From Candidatus Caldilinea saccharophila (GTDB lineage Bacteria > Chloroflexota > Anaerolineae > Caldilineales > Caldilineaceae), in NCBI GenBank assembly GCA_016710365.1, contig JADJVW010000002.1, positions 372,001 to 436,000 on the forward strand: DNA of 64,000 nt, in the 5' to 3' direction. Position 1 is the stretch's first letter. Every line of letters begins with the position of its first letter. The position numbers and the translations under genes were made by a program. The notes under the pieces were generated by a model, which had not been told where the DNA came from, did not search any database, and saw only the letters and a list, made by a program, of their open reading frames with translations. Positions 1 through 9,745 of the stretch are shown here, piece after piece.

Positions 1-2371
1 GTGACGCTCGTTGCCGGCAAGCGCACCTTTGTCCGCTTCCACGTCGAGAAGACGAGCGGTTTCGCCAACCCGATCGTCGGCGCGCGGCTGTGGCGCATCG
101 TCAACGGCCAGCGCGTCGGCGACCCGATCCTGCCCAGCGCGCAACCTGGCCTCTACTATTTCCTACCCGTAAAACTTGGCGGCGCCAAGTATATCGTCGA
201 CCCGACGATCACGGTGCTCAGTTCCCCGGACCGCAACGCGCTGGGCGATTCCTTCTTCTTCCGCCTGCCCGACAGTTGGACCGCGGCCGGGCCACTGGCT
301 ATAGAGGCGGAGGTCAACCCCACGTTCCTGCCCAATGCCGTCGATGAGGCGACGCGCAGCGACAATACGCTGCGCACCAGCATGACCTTTGTGGACACGC
401 CGCGCATGATCCTGCGCCTCTTCTCCGTGCGCTATCGCAACAACGGCACGCTCTATGCGCCTACCGAGACGCAACTGCGCGAGGTGGAAGATTGGCTGCG
501 CCGCGCCTATCCGATCGCACGCCTGACCGTCATCCGCGACAGCGAAGATATGACCAACCTCAACCGCATCCCTACCTGCGATGAAGTCAACGGCCGCCTC
601 TTCTGGGACAATCTCTTTCTCAAGTGGGCGGGGATTGATGCCGTGCCGACGCGCTATTTTGGCCTGGTGGCCGACGCCAGCAGCGCGGTGTGGATGCGCG
701 GCTGCGCAACCGATATTCCCAGTTTTATCGCTTCCGGGCCAACCGGCGACCCCAACAACCATGGCTTCTCCTCTTGGGACAAAGACAACGACGGCGAGAG
801 CTATGGCGATTGGTACACCGGTCACGAACTGGCGCACACGTGGGGGCGCAGCCATGTCACCTGCCGCGGCGACGAAGGCGGGCCGACATGAGCTATCCCA
901 TGGGGAGAGCGGCTCGATCGGGCGGCAAGGCGGTCAGAACAAGTACTGGGGCTTCGACATCTACCTGCGCGGCCGATTGTCTATCCACCGACGTGGAAGG
1001 ATATTATGGTCTACTGTAACAACCAATGGATTTCAGCTTACACCTATGAAGCCATTCGCAACCGCCTGGTCTCCGAAAATGCGGCTGCGGCGCTCGCCAG
1101 CAACGTGGACGCGCCGCTGGCTGACTATCTGGTCATCCAGGGCAGCGTGACGCCGGCCGGGCCTTCGGCGACGCTGGACGAAATCTATCGGCTGACGGCG
1201 CCGTCGGCGCTGGCGAGCTCTGCGCCGGGCGCCTACGCCATCCGCTTGATCGGGGCCGGCGGCAGCGTGCTGGCCAATTATCCCTTCACCCCGCGCGCCG
1301 ATACGGAGGCTCCCGACGACCTGACCAAGCCCTTGCTGGTCATGGAGCAGGGTCCCCTTTGTGGCCGGTACAACCCAGATTCAGATCGTCGCCGGCGCCA
1401 CTGTGTTGGCCACGCGCGCCGTCAGCGCCAATGCACCGACCGTTGCCGTCACCGCACCGTCCGGCGGTGAAACTGTCGACAGCGCGGGGCTGACCGTGAC
1501 GTGGTCGGCCAACGACGCCGATGGCGATGCGCTGGTCGCCACGGTGCTTTACAGCCGTGACGGCGGCGCCAGCTATGCGCCGCTGCGCCTGCATCTGACC
1601 GGGTCGAGCGTTGTGATTCCGCTGGCCGAACTGGGCGGCACGACGCAGGGCAAGATTCGCGTCCTTGTCAGCGACGGCGTCAACACCGGCCAGGCGGATT
1701 CAGCCGGCTTCTTCAGCGTGCCCAACCAGCCGCCGGCCGCGCAGATCATCACGCCAGATGAAGGAGCAACCTTCGGCTACGGCCAGATCGTCGCGTTGAC
1801 TGGCGTGGCCACCGACATCGAGGATGTAACGCTGCCGGACAGCGCCTTTGCGTGGTACTCGGACCTGGACGGCCTGCTGGGCGCGGGCGCCTCCCTCGAT
1901 GCGTCGCTCGAAACGATCGGCGCGCATACGCTGACGCTGCAGGTCACGGACAGCAGCGGGGCGGTGGGGACAGCCCAACGCACCGTTACCGTCAGCGACG
2001 ATGTGATGGCGGCGGCAGTGGCGCTCATCGTGGCGCCGCCGGCCACCAACTTCGTAGCAAGTGCGGGCAGCCCCACCGTACAGACGCAGACCGTCAGCCT
2101 GCGCAATCCCGACGGCAGCGCACTGGCGTGGCAGGCGAGCAGCAACGCCGCCTGGCTCTCTGTGGCCGCCGCCAGCGGCGTCACCCCGGCCGACCCCGAA
2201 CTGCGCGTCGATCCATCCGGACTGGCAGCAGGTGACTATAGCGGCATTGCGTCGATCAGCAGCAGCGGGTCGGGCGGCGCGGCGCCGGTGCAGCAAGTGC
2301 GCGTGTCCCTCACGGTGACAGGCGCCACTACAACCTTGCAAAGCCTCTATCTGCCTGTGATTCGAAAATAG
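1..2371 (+). CDS. Secreted metzincin-like zinc metallopeptidase with C-terminal Y-L-P tail (5' partial, frameshifted)
   Basis: Likely an exported peptidase acting outside the cell. The first segment (1-891) ends with HELAHTWGRSH at about residues 275-285, an exact HExxHxxGxxH metzincin zinc site with the catalytic Glu. Coding then passes through short stretches in the other two frames, resumes in frame at 1006 (MVYCNNQWISAYTYEA) and shifts again near 1345 into 1361-2371. That last part carries Ig-like or cadherin-like segments and a BACON-like stretch (WLSVAAASGVTPAD). The protein ends LYLPVIRK, like the end of the peptidase at 40594. At least four indels are needed to join the parts. The gene probably begins upstream of the window, as the frame is open from base 1 and no signal peptide is seen. 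It is either a pseudogene or a casualty of sequencing error. Confidence 0.6.
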
Positions 2372-2802
2372 CCAGGTAGATAAGGGCAGCTTGCCCTCTC
2401 CTCGTGGGTCAGTGCTGACTGACCCACGAGGCTGTGCTTTCGGCGCACCTGTTCAGCCTGGTTCCATAGGCGCCGGATCAGGCAAATCAGAGGAACAAAG
2501 CCGGATGATTTTCAGATAAAATCTGCGAGCATCTGCCGAATCCGTCCGATCCGTGGGCTATTTTTCGCGATGCTGGATAGCTAGTGCAGAAGGGCGCAAA
2601 TCATCCGCTAGTTGGTGCTTTGCGGAGAAACCGAGTTTTTTGGAAAAACTCGGTTTCTAGTTGTCGGCCTATTTATGCCGCAGTGCACTAGCTTTCGGCT
2701 GAAAAGTCCAGTTTACAAGCAATCGTTGGAATAGTGGTTATTAAAAGAGGGCTGATTATGCGATACTGAAAAATACAATTCTCTTACCCGACCTATCATC
2801 GG
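2372..2802. other. Intergenic region with two hairpins and no gene
   Basis: No convincing gene lies in these 430 bases. A small GGGCA/TGCCC hairpin at 2384-2396 follows the peptidase stop. A perfect 12-bp stem lies at 2401-2412 and 2419-2430 without a T-run, so it is a terminator candidate only by position. The stretch 2490-2560 resembles low-complexity text near 61690-61850 (both contain AACAAAGCCGGATGAT or a close variant), which suggests a dispersed intergenic repeat. Confidence 0.5.
2626..2658. repeat. Small dispersed palindrome, CCGAGTTT family, copy 1
   Basis: A 15-bp perfect inverted repeat (AGAAACCGAGTTTTT and its complement) around a 3-nt loop. Related palindromes lie at 13012-13050 and 49781-49813. 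They share the core CCGAGTTT...AAACTCGG with compensating changes in the outer stem. Confidence 0.8.
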
Positions 2803-4341
2803 ATGAGAAAGCGACGTGTTTATTCAAAACAAAAGAGAGTCCCGCTTGAACGACCTGAAGTTAATTCAGACGCCACCAATTCAGAAGTCACTAATTTAGA
2901 CGCCACCAATCCAGACGCCGTAACCACAACTGACGCCATCCCGACAGTTACTGTCGATCAACTGCCGCCCCATATTGCTGAAGCCGCCATGCGTGCGGGC
3001 TGGAAAACCTTGATGCCGGTGCAGGTGCGGGCGATCCCCTATTTGCTTGACGGTCAGGATGTGATGATCCAGGCGCGCACGGGGAGCGGCAAGACAGGCG
3101 CCTTCCTGCTGCCGATGCTGGAGCGGCTCAACCCGAACAAGGCCGCGTGTCAGGCGCTGATCCTGGTGCCGACGCGCGAATTGGCGCATCAGGTCTGGCA
3201 TGAAGCCGAAATCCTGTGCGGCAGCTCCGGGATGCGCACCGTGGCCGTCTATGGCGGCGTCGGTTACGGCCAGCAGATCGACGCGCTCAAACAGGGCGCT
3301 CACATCGTTGTCGGCACGCCCGGTCGCATCCTCGACCATCTACTCAAGCGCACGTTGGTGCTCGACAAGCTGGAGATGTTGATCTTCGATGAGGCTGACC
3401 GCATGTTGTCGATGGGCTTCTACCCCGACATGCGCGAAATCCAGAGCTATCTGCCCGATCGCCGCATCAACGCCTGTATGTTTTCCGCCACCTTCCCGCC
3501 GCAGGTGATGCGCACGGCGCAACAGTTTATGCACGACCCGGAATTTGTCACGCTCAGCAGCGCTCACGTCCATGTGGCCGAAACCGAGCATGTCTTCTAT
3601 GTCGTGCCGGACATGGGGCGCGAACGCAGCCTGGTGCGCATTATCGAGGTGGAAAACCCGGAATCGGCCATCATTTTCTGTAACACCAAAGTCAATGTCC
3701 ACTTTGTCACCGTCGTGCTCCAACGCTTTGGCTACGACGCCGACGAATTGAGCGCCGACCTTTCGCAGGTCGACCGCGAGCGCGTGCTGACGCGCGTGCG
3801 CGAGGGATCGCTGCGCTTTCTCGTCGCCACCGATGTCGCCGCGCGCGGGCTGGACATCCCCGAACTGTCGCACGTCATCCAGTACGAACCGCCGGAAGAC
3901 ACGGAGGGCTATATCCATCGTTCTGGGCGCACGGGGCGCGCGGGCGCGGCCGGTGTGGCGATCACGCTGGTCAGCCGCGCCGACAAAAGCGTGCTCGACC
4001 GCATCGTCAAACACTACAAGCTGCCAATGATCGAACGGCCGCTGCCCAGCGAGGAAGATGTCCAGACGGTCGTGGCCGAACGGCTGACCGCGCTGCTCGA
4101 AGCGCGACTGCGCGATCGCGACAAGTTGCAGGCCGAGCGCAGCCAGCGCTTTGTCCCGCTCGTGCGCAGCCTGATGGAAAATGAGGACGAGCTGCCGATC
4201 ATGACCATGCTGCTCGACGACTATTACCAACAGTTGTTGCACGCACCGACGCTGCCGCCAGAGGCGCCGCAACCCAAGCCAGCCCGTAAACCCACCAAGC
4301 CGGAGCGCAGCCGCCGTAGCCGTGAGCCGCGCCGCAAATAG
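2803..4341 (+). CDS. DEAD-box ATP-dependent RNA helicase
   Basis: Unwinds or remodels RNA in an ATP-dependent way in the cytoplasm. All family motifs are present in order: Q-motif region (MPVQVRAIPYLLDG), Walker A ARTGSGKT, PTRELA, TPGR, DEAD (FDEADRML), SAT (FSATFP), then the second RecA domain with FCNTK, ATDVAARGLD and HRSGRTGRAG. The Thr/Asp-rich N-terminus of about 45 residues and the Arg/Lys/Pro-rich tail are low complexity, as in RhlE/DeaD-type proteins. At 512 residues the length is normal. No strong ribosome site precedes the ATG. The next gene starts just past the stop and may be co-transcribed. The exact subfamily is not resolved. Confidence 0.93.
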   Translation: MRKRRVYSKQKRVPLERPEVNSDATNSEVTNLDATNPDAVTTTDAIPTVTVDQLPPHIAEAAMRAGWKTLMPVQVRAIPYLLDGQDVMIQARTGSGKTGAFLLPMLERLNPNKAACQALILVPTRELAHQVWHEAEILCGSSGMRTVAVYGGVGYGQQIDALKQGAHIVVGTPGRILDHLLKRTLVLDKLEMLIFDEADRMLSMGFYPDMREIQSYLPDRRINACMFSATFPPQVMRTAQQFMHDPEFVTLSSAHVHVAETEHVFYVVPDMGRERSLVRIIEVENPESAIIFCNTKVNVHFVTVVLQRFGYDADELSADLSQVDRERVLTRVREGSLRFLVATDVAARGLDIPELSHVIQYEPPEDTEGYIHRSGRTGRAGAAGVAITLVSRADKSVLDRIVKHYKLPMIERPLPSEEDVQTVVAERLTALLEARLRDRDKLQAERSQRFVPLVRSLMENEDELPIMTMLLDDYYQQLLHAPTLPPEAPQPKPARKPTKPERSRRSREPRRK

Positions 4342-4363
4342 AACACAGTGCAGGAGTCATGCC

Positions 4364-4918
4364 GTGCGTCTTGCCGAGTGGATCCGCCACGATCTGGAGG
4401 AAGTCTGCGTCATTCTCGCCCAAATCGATGATGTCAGCGCCGAGGCTATGGTGGCGTCGATTTTGGCCGCGCGGCGCGTCTTTGTCGTGGCGTTGGGACG
4501 CAGCGGCTTGATCCTGCGCATGTTCGCCATGCGGCTGATGCAAATCGGGCTGGAGGTGTACGTCGTGGGCGACGTCACGACGCCAGCCATCGCCGCGGAC
4601 GATCTGCTTATTGCCCTCTCCGGCAGCGGGCGCACCGAGACGGTCGTGAACCTGGCGCGCAAGGCCAAAGCCTGCGGCGCGCAGGTGCTGGCAATCACCT
4701 CCAGCCAGGCCACGCCGTTGGCCGAGGTGGCTGATGTGACTGTCATTACACCGGCGGCATCCGTCAAGACAGAAATAGCGACGCCGACGCGCCTGCCGCT
4801 CGCCAATGCGCTGGAGCAGGCGATGGCGATCTACCTGGACTGCATCGGCGCCATGCTGGCCGCGCGCCGCGGGCAGGGTAACGCCGCGATGATGCGACGA
4901 CACGCGAATTTGGAGTGA
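4364..4918 (+). CDS. hxlB: SIS-domain sugar-phosphate isomerase, 6-phospho-3-hexuloisomerase-like
   Basis: Sugar isomerase (SIS) fold covering nearly the whole protein of about 184 residues. The GRSGLI loop, ALSGSGRTETV phosphate-binding loop, AITSSQATPLAEVADV strand and C-terminal LPLANALEQAMAIYLD helix match 6-phospho-3-hexuloisomerases. These interconvert 3-hexulose 6-phosphate and fructose 6-phosphate in formaldehyde fixation or ribulose-5-phosphate supply. I chose the GTG at 4364 because AGGAG lies seven bases upstream. An in-frame GTG at 4322 overlaps the helicase gene. No 3-hexulose-6-phosphate synthase gene is adjacent, so another SIS activity is possible. Confidence 0.75.
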   Translation: MRLAEWIRHDLEEVCVILAQIDDVSAEAMVASILAARRVFVVALGRSGLILRMFAMRLMQIGLEVYVVGDVTTPAIAADDLLIALSGSGRTETVVNLARKAKACGAQVLAITSSQATPLAEVADVTVITPAASVKTEIATPTRLPLANALEQAMAIYLDCIGAMLAARRGQGNAAMMRRHANLE

Positions 4919-4920
4919 CT

Positions 4921-4987
4921 AGGAGACTAGGAGACTAGGAGACTAGGAGACTAGGAGACTAGGAGACTAGGAGACTAGGAGACTAGG
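4921..4987. repeat. 8-bp tandem repeat (AGGAGACT), eight perfect copies
   Basis: Eight uninterrupted copies of AGGAGACT begin two bases after the preceding stop codon, with partial units at both edges. They lie between convergent genes and do not keep a reading frame. This is a likely VNTR whose copy number may vary between strains or be miscounted in assembly. Confidence 0.95.
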
Positions 4988-5060
4988 ACGAATTGTCAAT
5001 GGTGGATGGTGAAGTCTTAAATCTCCCCTTCTCTCTGTCTCCCCCTCTCCCTTTCTCCCT

Positions 5061-6782
5061 TTATTCGCGAAGCATCGGCAAGACGAGCGCGGACGGGTGC
5101 GCGGCGTCATGAAAGACGGTTTGCTGCGCGGCTATCATTTCCGTCGCCAGCGCCTGGTTGCCGGAAACGCCCAGATTACGCGCAAAGCGGGGATGCGCGC
5201 CGCTGGCAACCAATACCCGGATACGCTCTCCCGCTTTGACTCGATAGGCCGTAGAGGACAGGGCGACGATGATGTGCACGCTGCCGTCAGGTTGCACCTC
5301 GCCGCGACCCACTTCCACACGATAGATCCCTTCACAGATGTTTGTCGAGCGACCGGAACGATCGACCACGCAGAGCCGGCCAAAGAAATCCGCCGTGGAT
5401 AGACTCGACTTGACGTAGAGGTCAAGCTGCACCGGGCCGGCAAACTCTACATCTTCCCGCAACGGGATCGACGAAAAGACCAGCACATCCTTGCGGCGCT
5501 CCAGCGGACGGTTGTCCACGCCGCCCGCATCGTCAGAGAGCTTAGGCCCACCCAGGCTAGGCGTGGGGTCAGCTGGATCATACAGGTAAACGTCGGGGGC
5601 AGCGCCGGTGGGCGCCGGGTCGACAAAAAGCCGCCCAGTCTTGGCGACGCCGTTGCCGTGTAGATAGAGGCGCAACGGTTGGCTGCGCGGCGGCCACTGG
5701 TCAAACTCACGCCAGCGGTTGGCGCCCATGACATAGAGGCGCACGGGCCTGGCGTCTGGGTTGGCCGGTTCGTTGCGCAGGTGCGTAGCAAACCAGCGCA
5801 ACCCCTCATTGAACGCCACGGCCATATATCCATAATCCATGTGATGCCAGGGGCCGACCACCAGGCGCGGGCCGCGACCGGATGTGGCCTGCACCGCATA
5901 ATCTTCCAACAGCCCGTCGAGGAATAGATCGTACCAGCCGCTGATGAAAGCGGCCGGCGGCGCAGATCCCACGGCGTCGCGATGATCCACCTGCTGCCAG
6001 ACCGGATGCTGCGGGCCTGCTCCGCTCATCTCGCGGAAGAGCACGTCGGGTTTGCCGATCGCCAGCGCATCCGCGGTCTGCATCGGCAGATGCATAAACG
6101 TATCGCGCAGCAAGCGATCCTGCAGCGAGCCGCTGTTGATGCGGCGCAAGCGCTCCCAGGCGCTCAAGGCTGGGTCGTCCATTGCCGCAAGCTGAAACAT
6201 CCAACGCAGCAGCAAGTCGAGCGGAAAGCCTTGTGCGTGATATTCCATCAGGTGCGAGTGCGTGATGATCGGCAGCAGCGCCTTGAGCGACGGCGCGCGG
6301 CTGGCAGCCGCGGCCCATTGTACATAGCCGAGATAGCTGGCGCCCCACATGCCGACGGCGCCGTTGCACCAGGGCTGACGCGCCATCCATGCCAGCGTGT
6401 CGTAGCCATCGTCGCCTTCATGGACAAAGGCGACAAATTCTCCTTCGGAATCAAAGCGGCCGCGCACATCCTGATTGAGCACATGATAACCATGCGTAGC
6501 AAAGGCGCGAGCATACATCTCCGCCAGCGAACGACCCGGCCCACTGCGCCCGTAAGGCGTGCGGATCAACACTGCCGGGCCGGATGCAAGCCCGACCGGC
6601 GCAAAGTGATCTGCAATCAAGGCCACGCGGTCGCGCATCGGGACGCGCAGGCCGTAAGTGGTCTGCACCTTGCACGGGCCGCTGGGCAGCTTGACCATCT
6701 GCGCTAACGCAAATTCTAGTGCCGCCTCGCCAAGCGGGTTCTCCAGGATCAGCCGTTCGAGCGTTCGTGTAATGTCTGACAT
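5061..6782 (-). CDS. CocE/NonD (X-Pro dipeptidyl-peptidase S15) family hydrolase
   Basis: Alpha/beta hydrolase cleaving ester or acyl bonds; substrate unknown. The N-terminal half has the S15 fold: RTPYGR, the QDVRGRFDSEGEF motif and the nucleophile elbow GMWGASYLGY (Ser near residue 150). ISGWYDLFLDG and GPWHHMDYG probably supply the catalytic Asp and His. The C-terminal third (from about LYLHGNGVAK) is the jelly-roll PepX_C domain. At 573 residues it has normal family length. There is no signal peptide, so it is probably cytoplasmic. GGTGA lies upstream of the ATG. Confidence 0.9.
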   Translation of the reverse strand: MSDITRTLERLILENPLGEAALEFALAQMVKLPSGPCKVQTTYGLRVPMRDRVALIADHFAPVGLASGPAVLIRTPYGRSGPGRSLAEMYARAFATHGYHVLNQDVRGRFDSEGEFVAFVHEGDDGYDTLAWMARQPWCNGAVGMWGASYLGYVQWAAAASRAPSLKALLPIITHSHLMEYHAQGFPLDLLLRWMFQLAAMDDPALSAWERLRRINSGSLQDRLLRDTFMHLPMQTADALAIGKPDVLFREMSGAGPQHPVWQQVDHRDAVGSAPPAAFISGWYDLFLDGLLEDYAVQATSGRGPRLVVGPWHHMDYGYMAVAFNEGLRWFATHLRNEPANPDARPVRLYVMGANRWREFDQWPPRSQPLRLYLHGNGVAKTGRLFVDPAPTGAAPDVYLYDPADPTPSLGGPKLSDDAGGVDNRPLERRKDVLVFSSIPLREDVEFAGPVQLDLYVKSSLSTADFFGRLCVVDRSGRSTNICEGIYRVEVGRGEVQPDGSVHIIVALSSTAYRVKAGERIRVLVASGAHPRFARNLGVSGNQALATEMIAAQQTVFHDAAHPSALVLPMLRE

Positions 6783-6945
6783 AATTTCACCGCTAACTCT
6801 TTCTAAAACAACCTTTGGCGCAGAGGAGCAGAGGCTCGCAGCAAAAGGCTGTTTTATTGTCGATTGCGTCCTCAGCGCGCTATAGACGCTGACTGGATAT
6901 CATGAGGCGTAATACGTAAGGCGTAATCTTGTCACGCATCACGCA

Positions 6946-7605
6946 TTACGCATTATTTACAGGTAGATGCACGGACCAGGCGATCAGCAGCAACGCGCTG
7001 TAATAGGCGCCCATGACCAGCAGGTCGCGCTGCGGAAGCGGGGCGCGGAACTTGTCCAGCGCCAGCAGCGAATCGGACGCAATGAACAGGAGCGCGCCGA
7101 TCATGGCCAAAAGCGCAGGCAGGTCGCGCAACGCCCACCACATCTCGGTCGCCTGCCACCCCATGACAATGAGCACGATGGCGTAGAGGATCACCGGGAC
7201 GCGCACCGCGCCAGTATAGGGCAGGAGCAGGGAAAGCAAGACCATCCCATACACGACGAACGGCAGCACGATCAACCAGTGCAATGCAAAGCCGCTGCGT
7301 GAAACGTACCCTGCGCTGTAAAAGAGATGCGCCGCCAAAAAGCTGACGAGTCCCCAGATAAAGGGGCTGTTCCCCGGCAGCATCAAAAAGATGTCACCGC
7401 TGAGCGAAAACAGAATGCCGATCGCAATCAATCCTCGGTACAAGGGCGAGACGGGCGCGGGCAGCAGCAACGCCAGCGCCAGAATCAACGTCGTTGTCAG
7501 CGGCTTGAAGAGATAGCGCTGCATCTGCGATCCAGCATAGGCCGCCCAGATGTAGATGATGCCTGAAGCAATTGCCGTGAAGGTAAGCGTAAGCGTGACC
7601 GGCAT
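6946..7605 (-). CDS. YhhN/TMEM86-family membrane protein (lysoplasmalogenase-like)
   Basis: Polytopic inner-membrane protein of 219 residues with about seven or eight hydrophobic helices. The family signature is visible as KPLTT near the N-terminus, SLSGDIFLML and GLVSFLAAHLFY. Characterised relatives hydrolyse the vinyl-ether bond of lysoplasmalogens, but the bacterial role is uncertain. A GAGG sequence lies ten bases before the ATG. The same strand carries another lipid-related membrane enzyme just downstream in the map (7688-8161). Confidence 0.85.
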   Translation of the reverse strand: MPVTLTLTFTAIASGIIYIWAAYAGSQMQRYLFKPLTTTLILALALLLPAPVSPLYRGLIAIGILFSLSGDIFLMLPGNSPFIWGLVSFLAAHLFYSAGYVSRSGFALHWLIVLPFVVYGMVLLSLLLPYTGAVRVPVILYAIVLIVMGWQATEMWWALRDLPALLAMIGALLFIASDSLLALDKFRAPLPQRDLLVMGAYYSALLLIAWSVHLPVNNA

Positions 7606-7687
7606 GATGCAACCTCGGTTTCAAGGCGACGCAGCGCTGCATTCCTGAGCTGCCTGCAAGCCACTTGCTCGCCACGCAGCACGCTGG

Positions 7688-8161
7688 CTAATAGATAAAT
7701 GGGAGCAGGCGCTTGCTCGTCTTCTGATAATCGGCATAGAGCGGAAAGGCGGCGACCAGCAGGCGTTCCTCGTAGGTAAGCTTGACCAGCAGATTGACCA
7801 CCAGCAGCGCATAGATCAGCCAGCGCAGCGGCATCGCTTCGTTGAGCACCACAGCCAGCGCGCCGAGCAGGATCGAGGCATACATCGGGTGGCGAATCCA
7901 TCGGAAAGGACCTTCGCGCACCAACTGGCTGCCCTGCCGCACATCTGGCGTCACGTTGACGTTGTGAATACGCACCGTCAGCAGCGCCCACGCGGCCAGC
8001 GCCAGCGCCGCGATCTCCATTGCCAGCAGCACCGGATGGCGCGCAACGATCGGCCCGGTCAACGCCAGCGCGATCAATGCGCCAAACTGGACGATCACCA
8101 GCGTGTACGATTTGAGCAGGTTGGGCCGGACGGCTGGCTCGCTGGTCACTGGCTCGCTCAC
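7688..8161 (-). CDS. Isoprenylcysteine carboxyl methyltransferase-like membrane protein
   Basis: Small membrane methyltransferase of 157 residues with four or five hydrophobic segments. The diagnostic motif EGPFRWIRHPMY, with its RHPxY SAM-binding element, is at about residues 84-95. The C-terminal part EERLLVAAFPLYADYQK matches the family pattern EE..L...FG..Y..Y with Ala in place of Gly. Family members methylate isoprenylated or phospholipid substrates. The substrate here is unknown. Confidence 0.82.
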   Translation of the reverse strand: MSEPVTSEPAVRPNLLKSYTLVIVQFGALIALALTGPIVARHPVLLAMEIAALALAAWALLTVRIHNVNVTPDVRQGSQLVREGPFRWIRHPMYASILLGALAVVLNEAMPLRWLIYALLVVNLLVKLTYEERLLVAAFPLYADYQKTSKRLLPFIY

Positions 8162-8163
8162 AA

Positions 8164-8212
8164 ATTGACGGTCTGCGGATTAACGGTGTGCGGATTGGCG
8201 GTCTGCGGATTG
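8164..8212. repeat. Three copies of a 15-bp direct repeat
   Basis: Three imperfect copies of a GGTCTGCGGATT-type 15-mer lie between malQ and the methyltransferase gene. They are in phase with codons on the plus strand but belong to no supported gene. Confidence 0.7.
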
Positions 8213-8213
8213 G

Positions 8214-9711
8214 TCAAACCGCGCCCGCACCTTTCTGATCCTGTCCGCTCTGCCCGCCTGCTTCGCGGTCTTTGCCCGCAAAGATCTGTGGGTCGCGGCC
8301 AAAGGTCAAGGTGGCCTCCCGCAAGCGCTCCGCCAGATGGCCCGTGATCTGTTCGGGCGCGAAACGCCAGCTCCAGTTGCCGGACGCCCGCCCCGGCAGG
8401 TTCATGCGCGCCTCGCCGCCGAGATTGAGCAGATCTTGCAGCGGCGCGATCGCGGTGTTGGCGACGCTGCGCAACGCGCCTTCGACCAGCGTCCAGGCCG
8501 CGTCGTGGCCGTCGGTGCGGAAATAGCGGCGGAAGAAGTCGCGCTCGTGCTCGGTGGCCGTGGTGCGATACCAGCCCCAGCTCGTGTCGTTGTCATGCGT
8601 GCCGGAATAGACGATAAAGTTGCGCGTAAAATTGTGCGGCAGAAACTTATCGCTGGCGTCGGTGCTGAAGGCGAATTGCAGGATTTTCATGCCGGGCAGG
8701 TTGAATCGATCGCGCAGCTCGATCACGTCCGGCGTGATCTCGCCCAGGTCTTCGGCGATGATGGGCAGGTCGTCGCCCAACTCGGCGCGAATCACCTCAA
8801 ACAACTGGGCGCCGGGGCCTTTAACCCACTGACCTTTGACAGCGGTCTCTTCGCTGGCGGGCACTTCCCAGTAGCCGGCAAAGCCGCGGAAGTGGTCGAT
8901 GCGCACCCTGTCGTAGAGCCGCAGCGCCGCGCGAATGCGCCGGATCCACCATCTGTAGCGATTCTGCTGCATGACATCCCACCGATAGAGCGGGTTGCCC
9001 CACAACTGGCCCGTCGCGCTGAAATAATCTGGTGGCACGCCGGCCACCACCGTCGGCTGGAACTCGTCATCCAGGAAGAACTCGCTGGGGTTTGTCCAGG
9101 CGTCGCTGGAATCCATCGCTACAAAAATGGGGATATCGCCGACGATCTGCACGTCCTGCGCGTTGGCGTACGCTTTGAGCGCCAGCCATTGGCGATAGAA
9201 AAGCCATTGATTCAGCTTGTGGTTGAAAATGGCCGCCGCGTGCGTCGTGCGCGCCGCGTCGATGGCGTCAGGCTGGCGACTGCGCAGCGGCATCTCCCAC
9301 TGGTTCCACGCCGCGCCGTTGTGCGCGTCTTTGAGCGCCATAAAGAGCGTAAAGTCTTCGAGCCAGTCGGCGTTGCCGGCGCAAAATGCGTCGAACTCGC
9401 CGCGCGCCGAAATCGACCCGGTCGCGCGGGAAGGCAGGCGACGCGTCGAGCGCCTGCTGGTCGAGCAGGCCCAGGTGGACCAGCTCCTCCAGGCTGATCA
9501 AGTAGGGATTGCCCGCAAAGGAGCTGAAACTCTGGTAGGGGCTGTCGCCGTAGCCGGTGGGGCCAAGCGGCAGCACCTGCCAGAGGCTCTGGCGCGTCTC
9601 CGCTAGAAAATCGACCCAATGATAGGCGTCCTGATTGAAGCTGCCGATGCCATACGCGCCGGGCAACGAAGTCGGATGCAGCAGGATGCCGCTGCGCCGT
9701 AGATCTTCCAT
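8214..9711 (-). CDS. malQ: 4-alpha-glucanotransferase (GH77, amylomaltase), internally damaged
   Basis: Transfers alpha-1,4-glucan segments in maltodextrin and glycogen metabolism. The start at 9711 follows GGAGAAGAA. The N-terminus (RRSGILLHPTSLPG, YGIGSF, LWQVLPLGPTGYGDSPYQ) and the catalytic core are intact: RIDHFRGF (nucleophile Asp), IIAEDLG (acid/base Glu) and SGTHDNDT. Around 9380-9420 the reading frame changes. Roughly 20-25 residues normally present between VDFG and the FxAF...WLEDF segment are missing. Either the gene is disrupted by a small deletion plus frameshift or the assembly lost sequence there. Confidence 0.85.
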
Positions 9712-9745
9712 CGTCGTTTCTTCTCCATAAAAAAGTGGAATCGAT

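Noticed and set aside
2401..2430. Rho-independent terminator
   Set aside because: The stem is strong but no T-run follows, so only a hairpin can be claimed.
8337..9497. 386-codon plus-strand frame opposite malQ
   Set aside because: Antisense shadow; the minus strand carries GH77 motifs.
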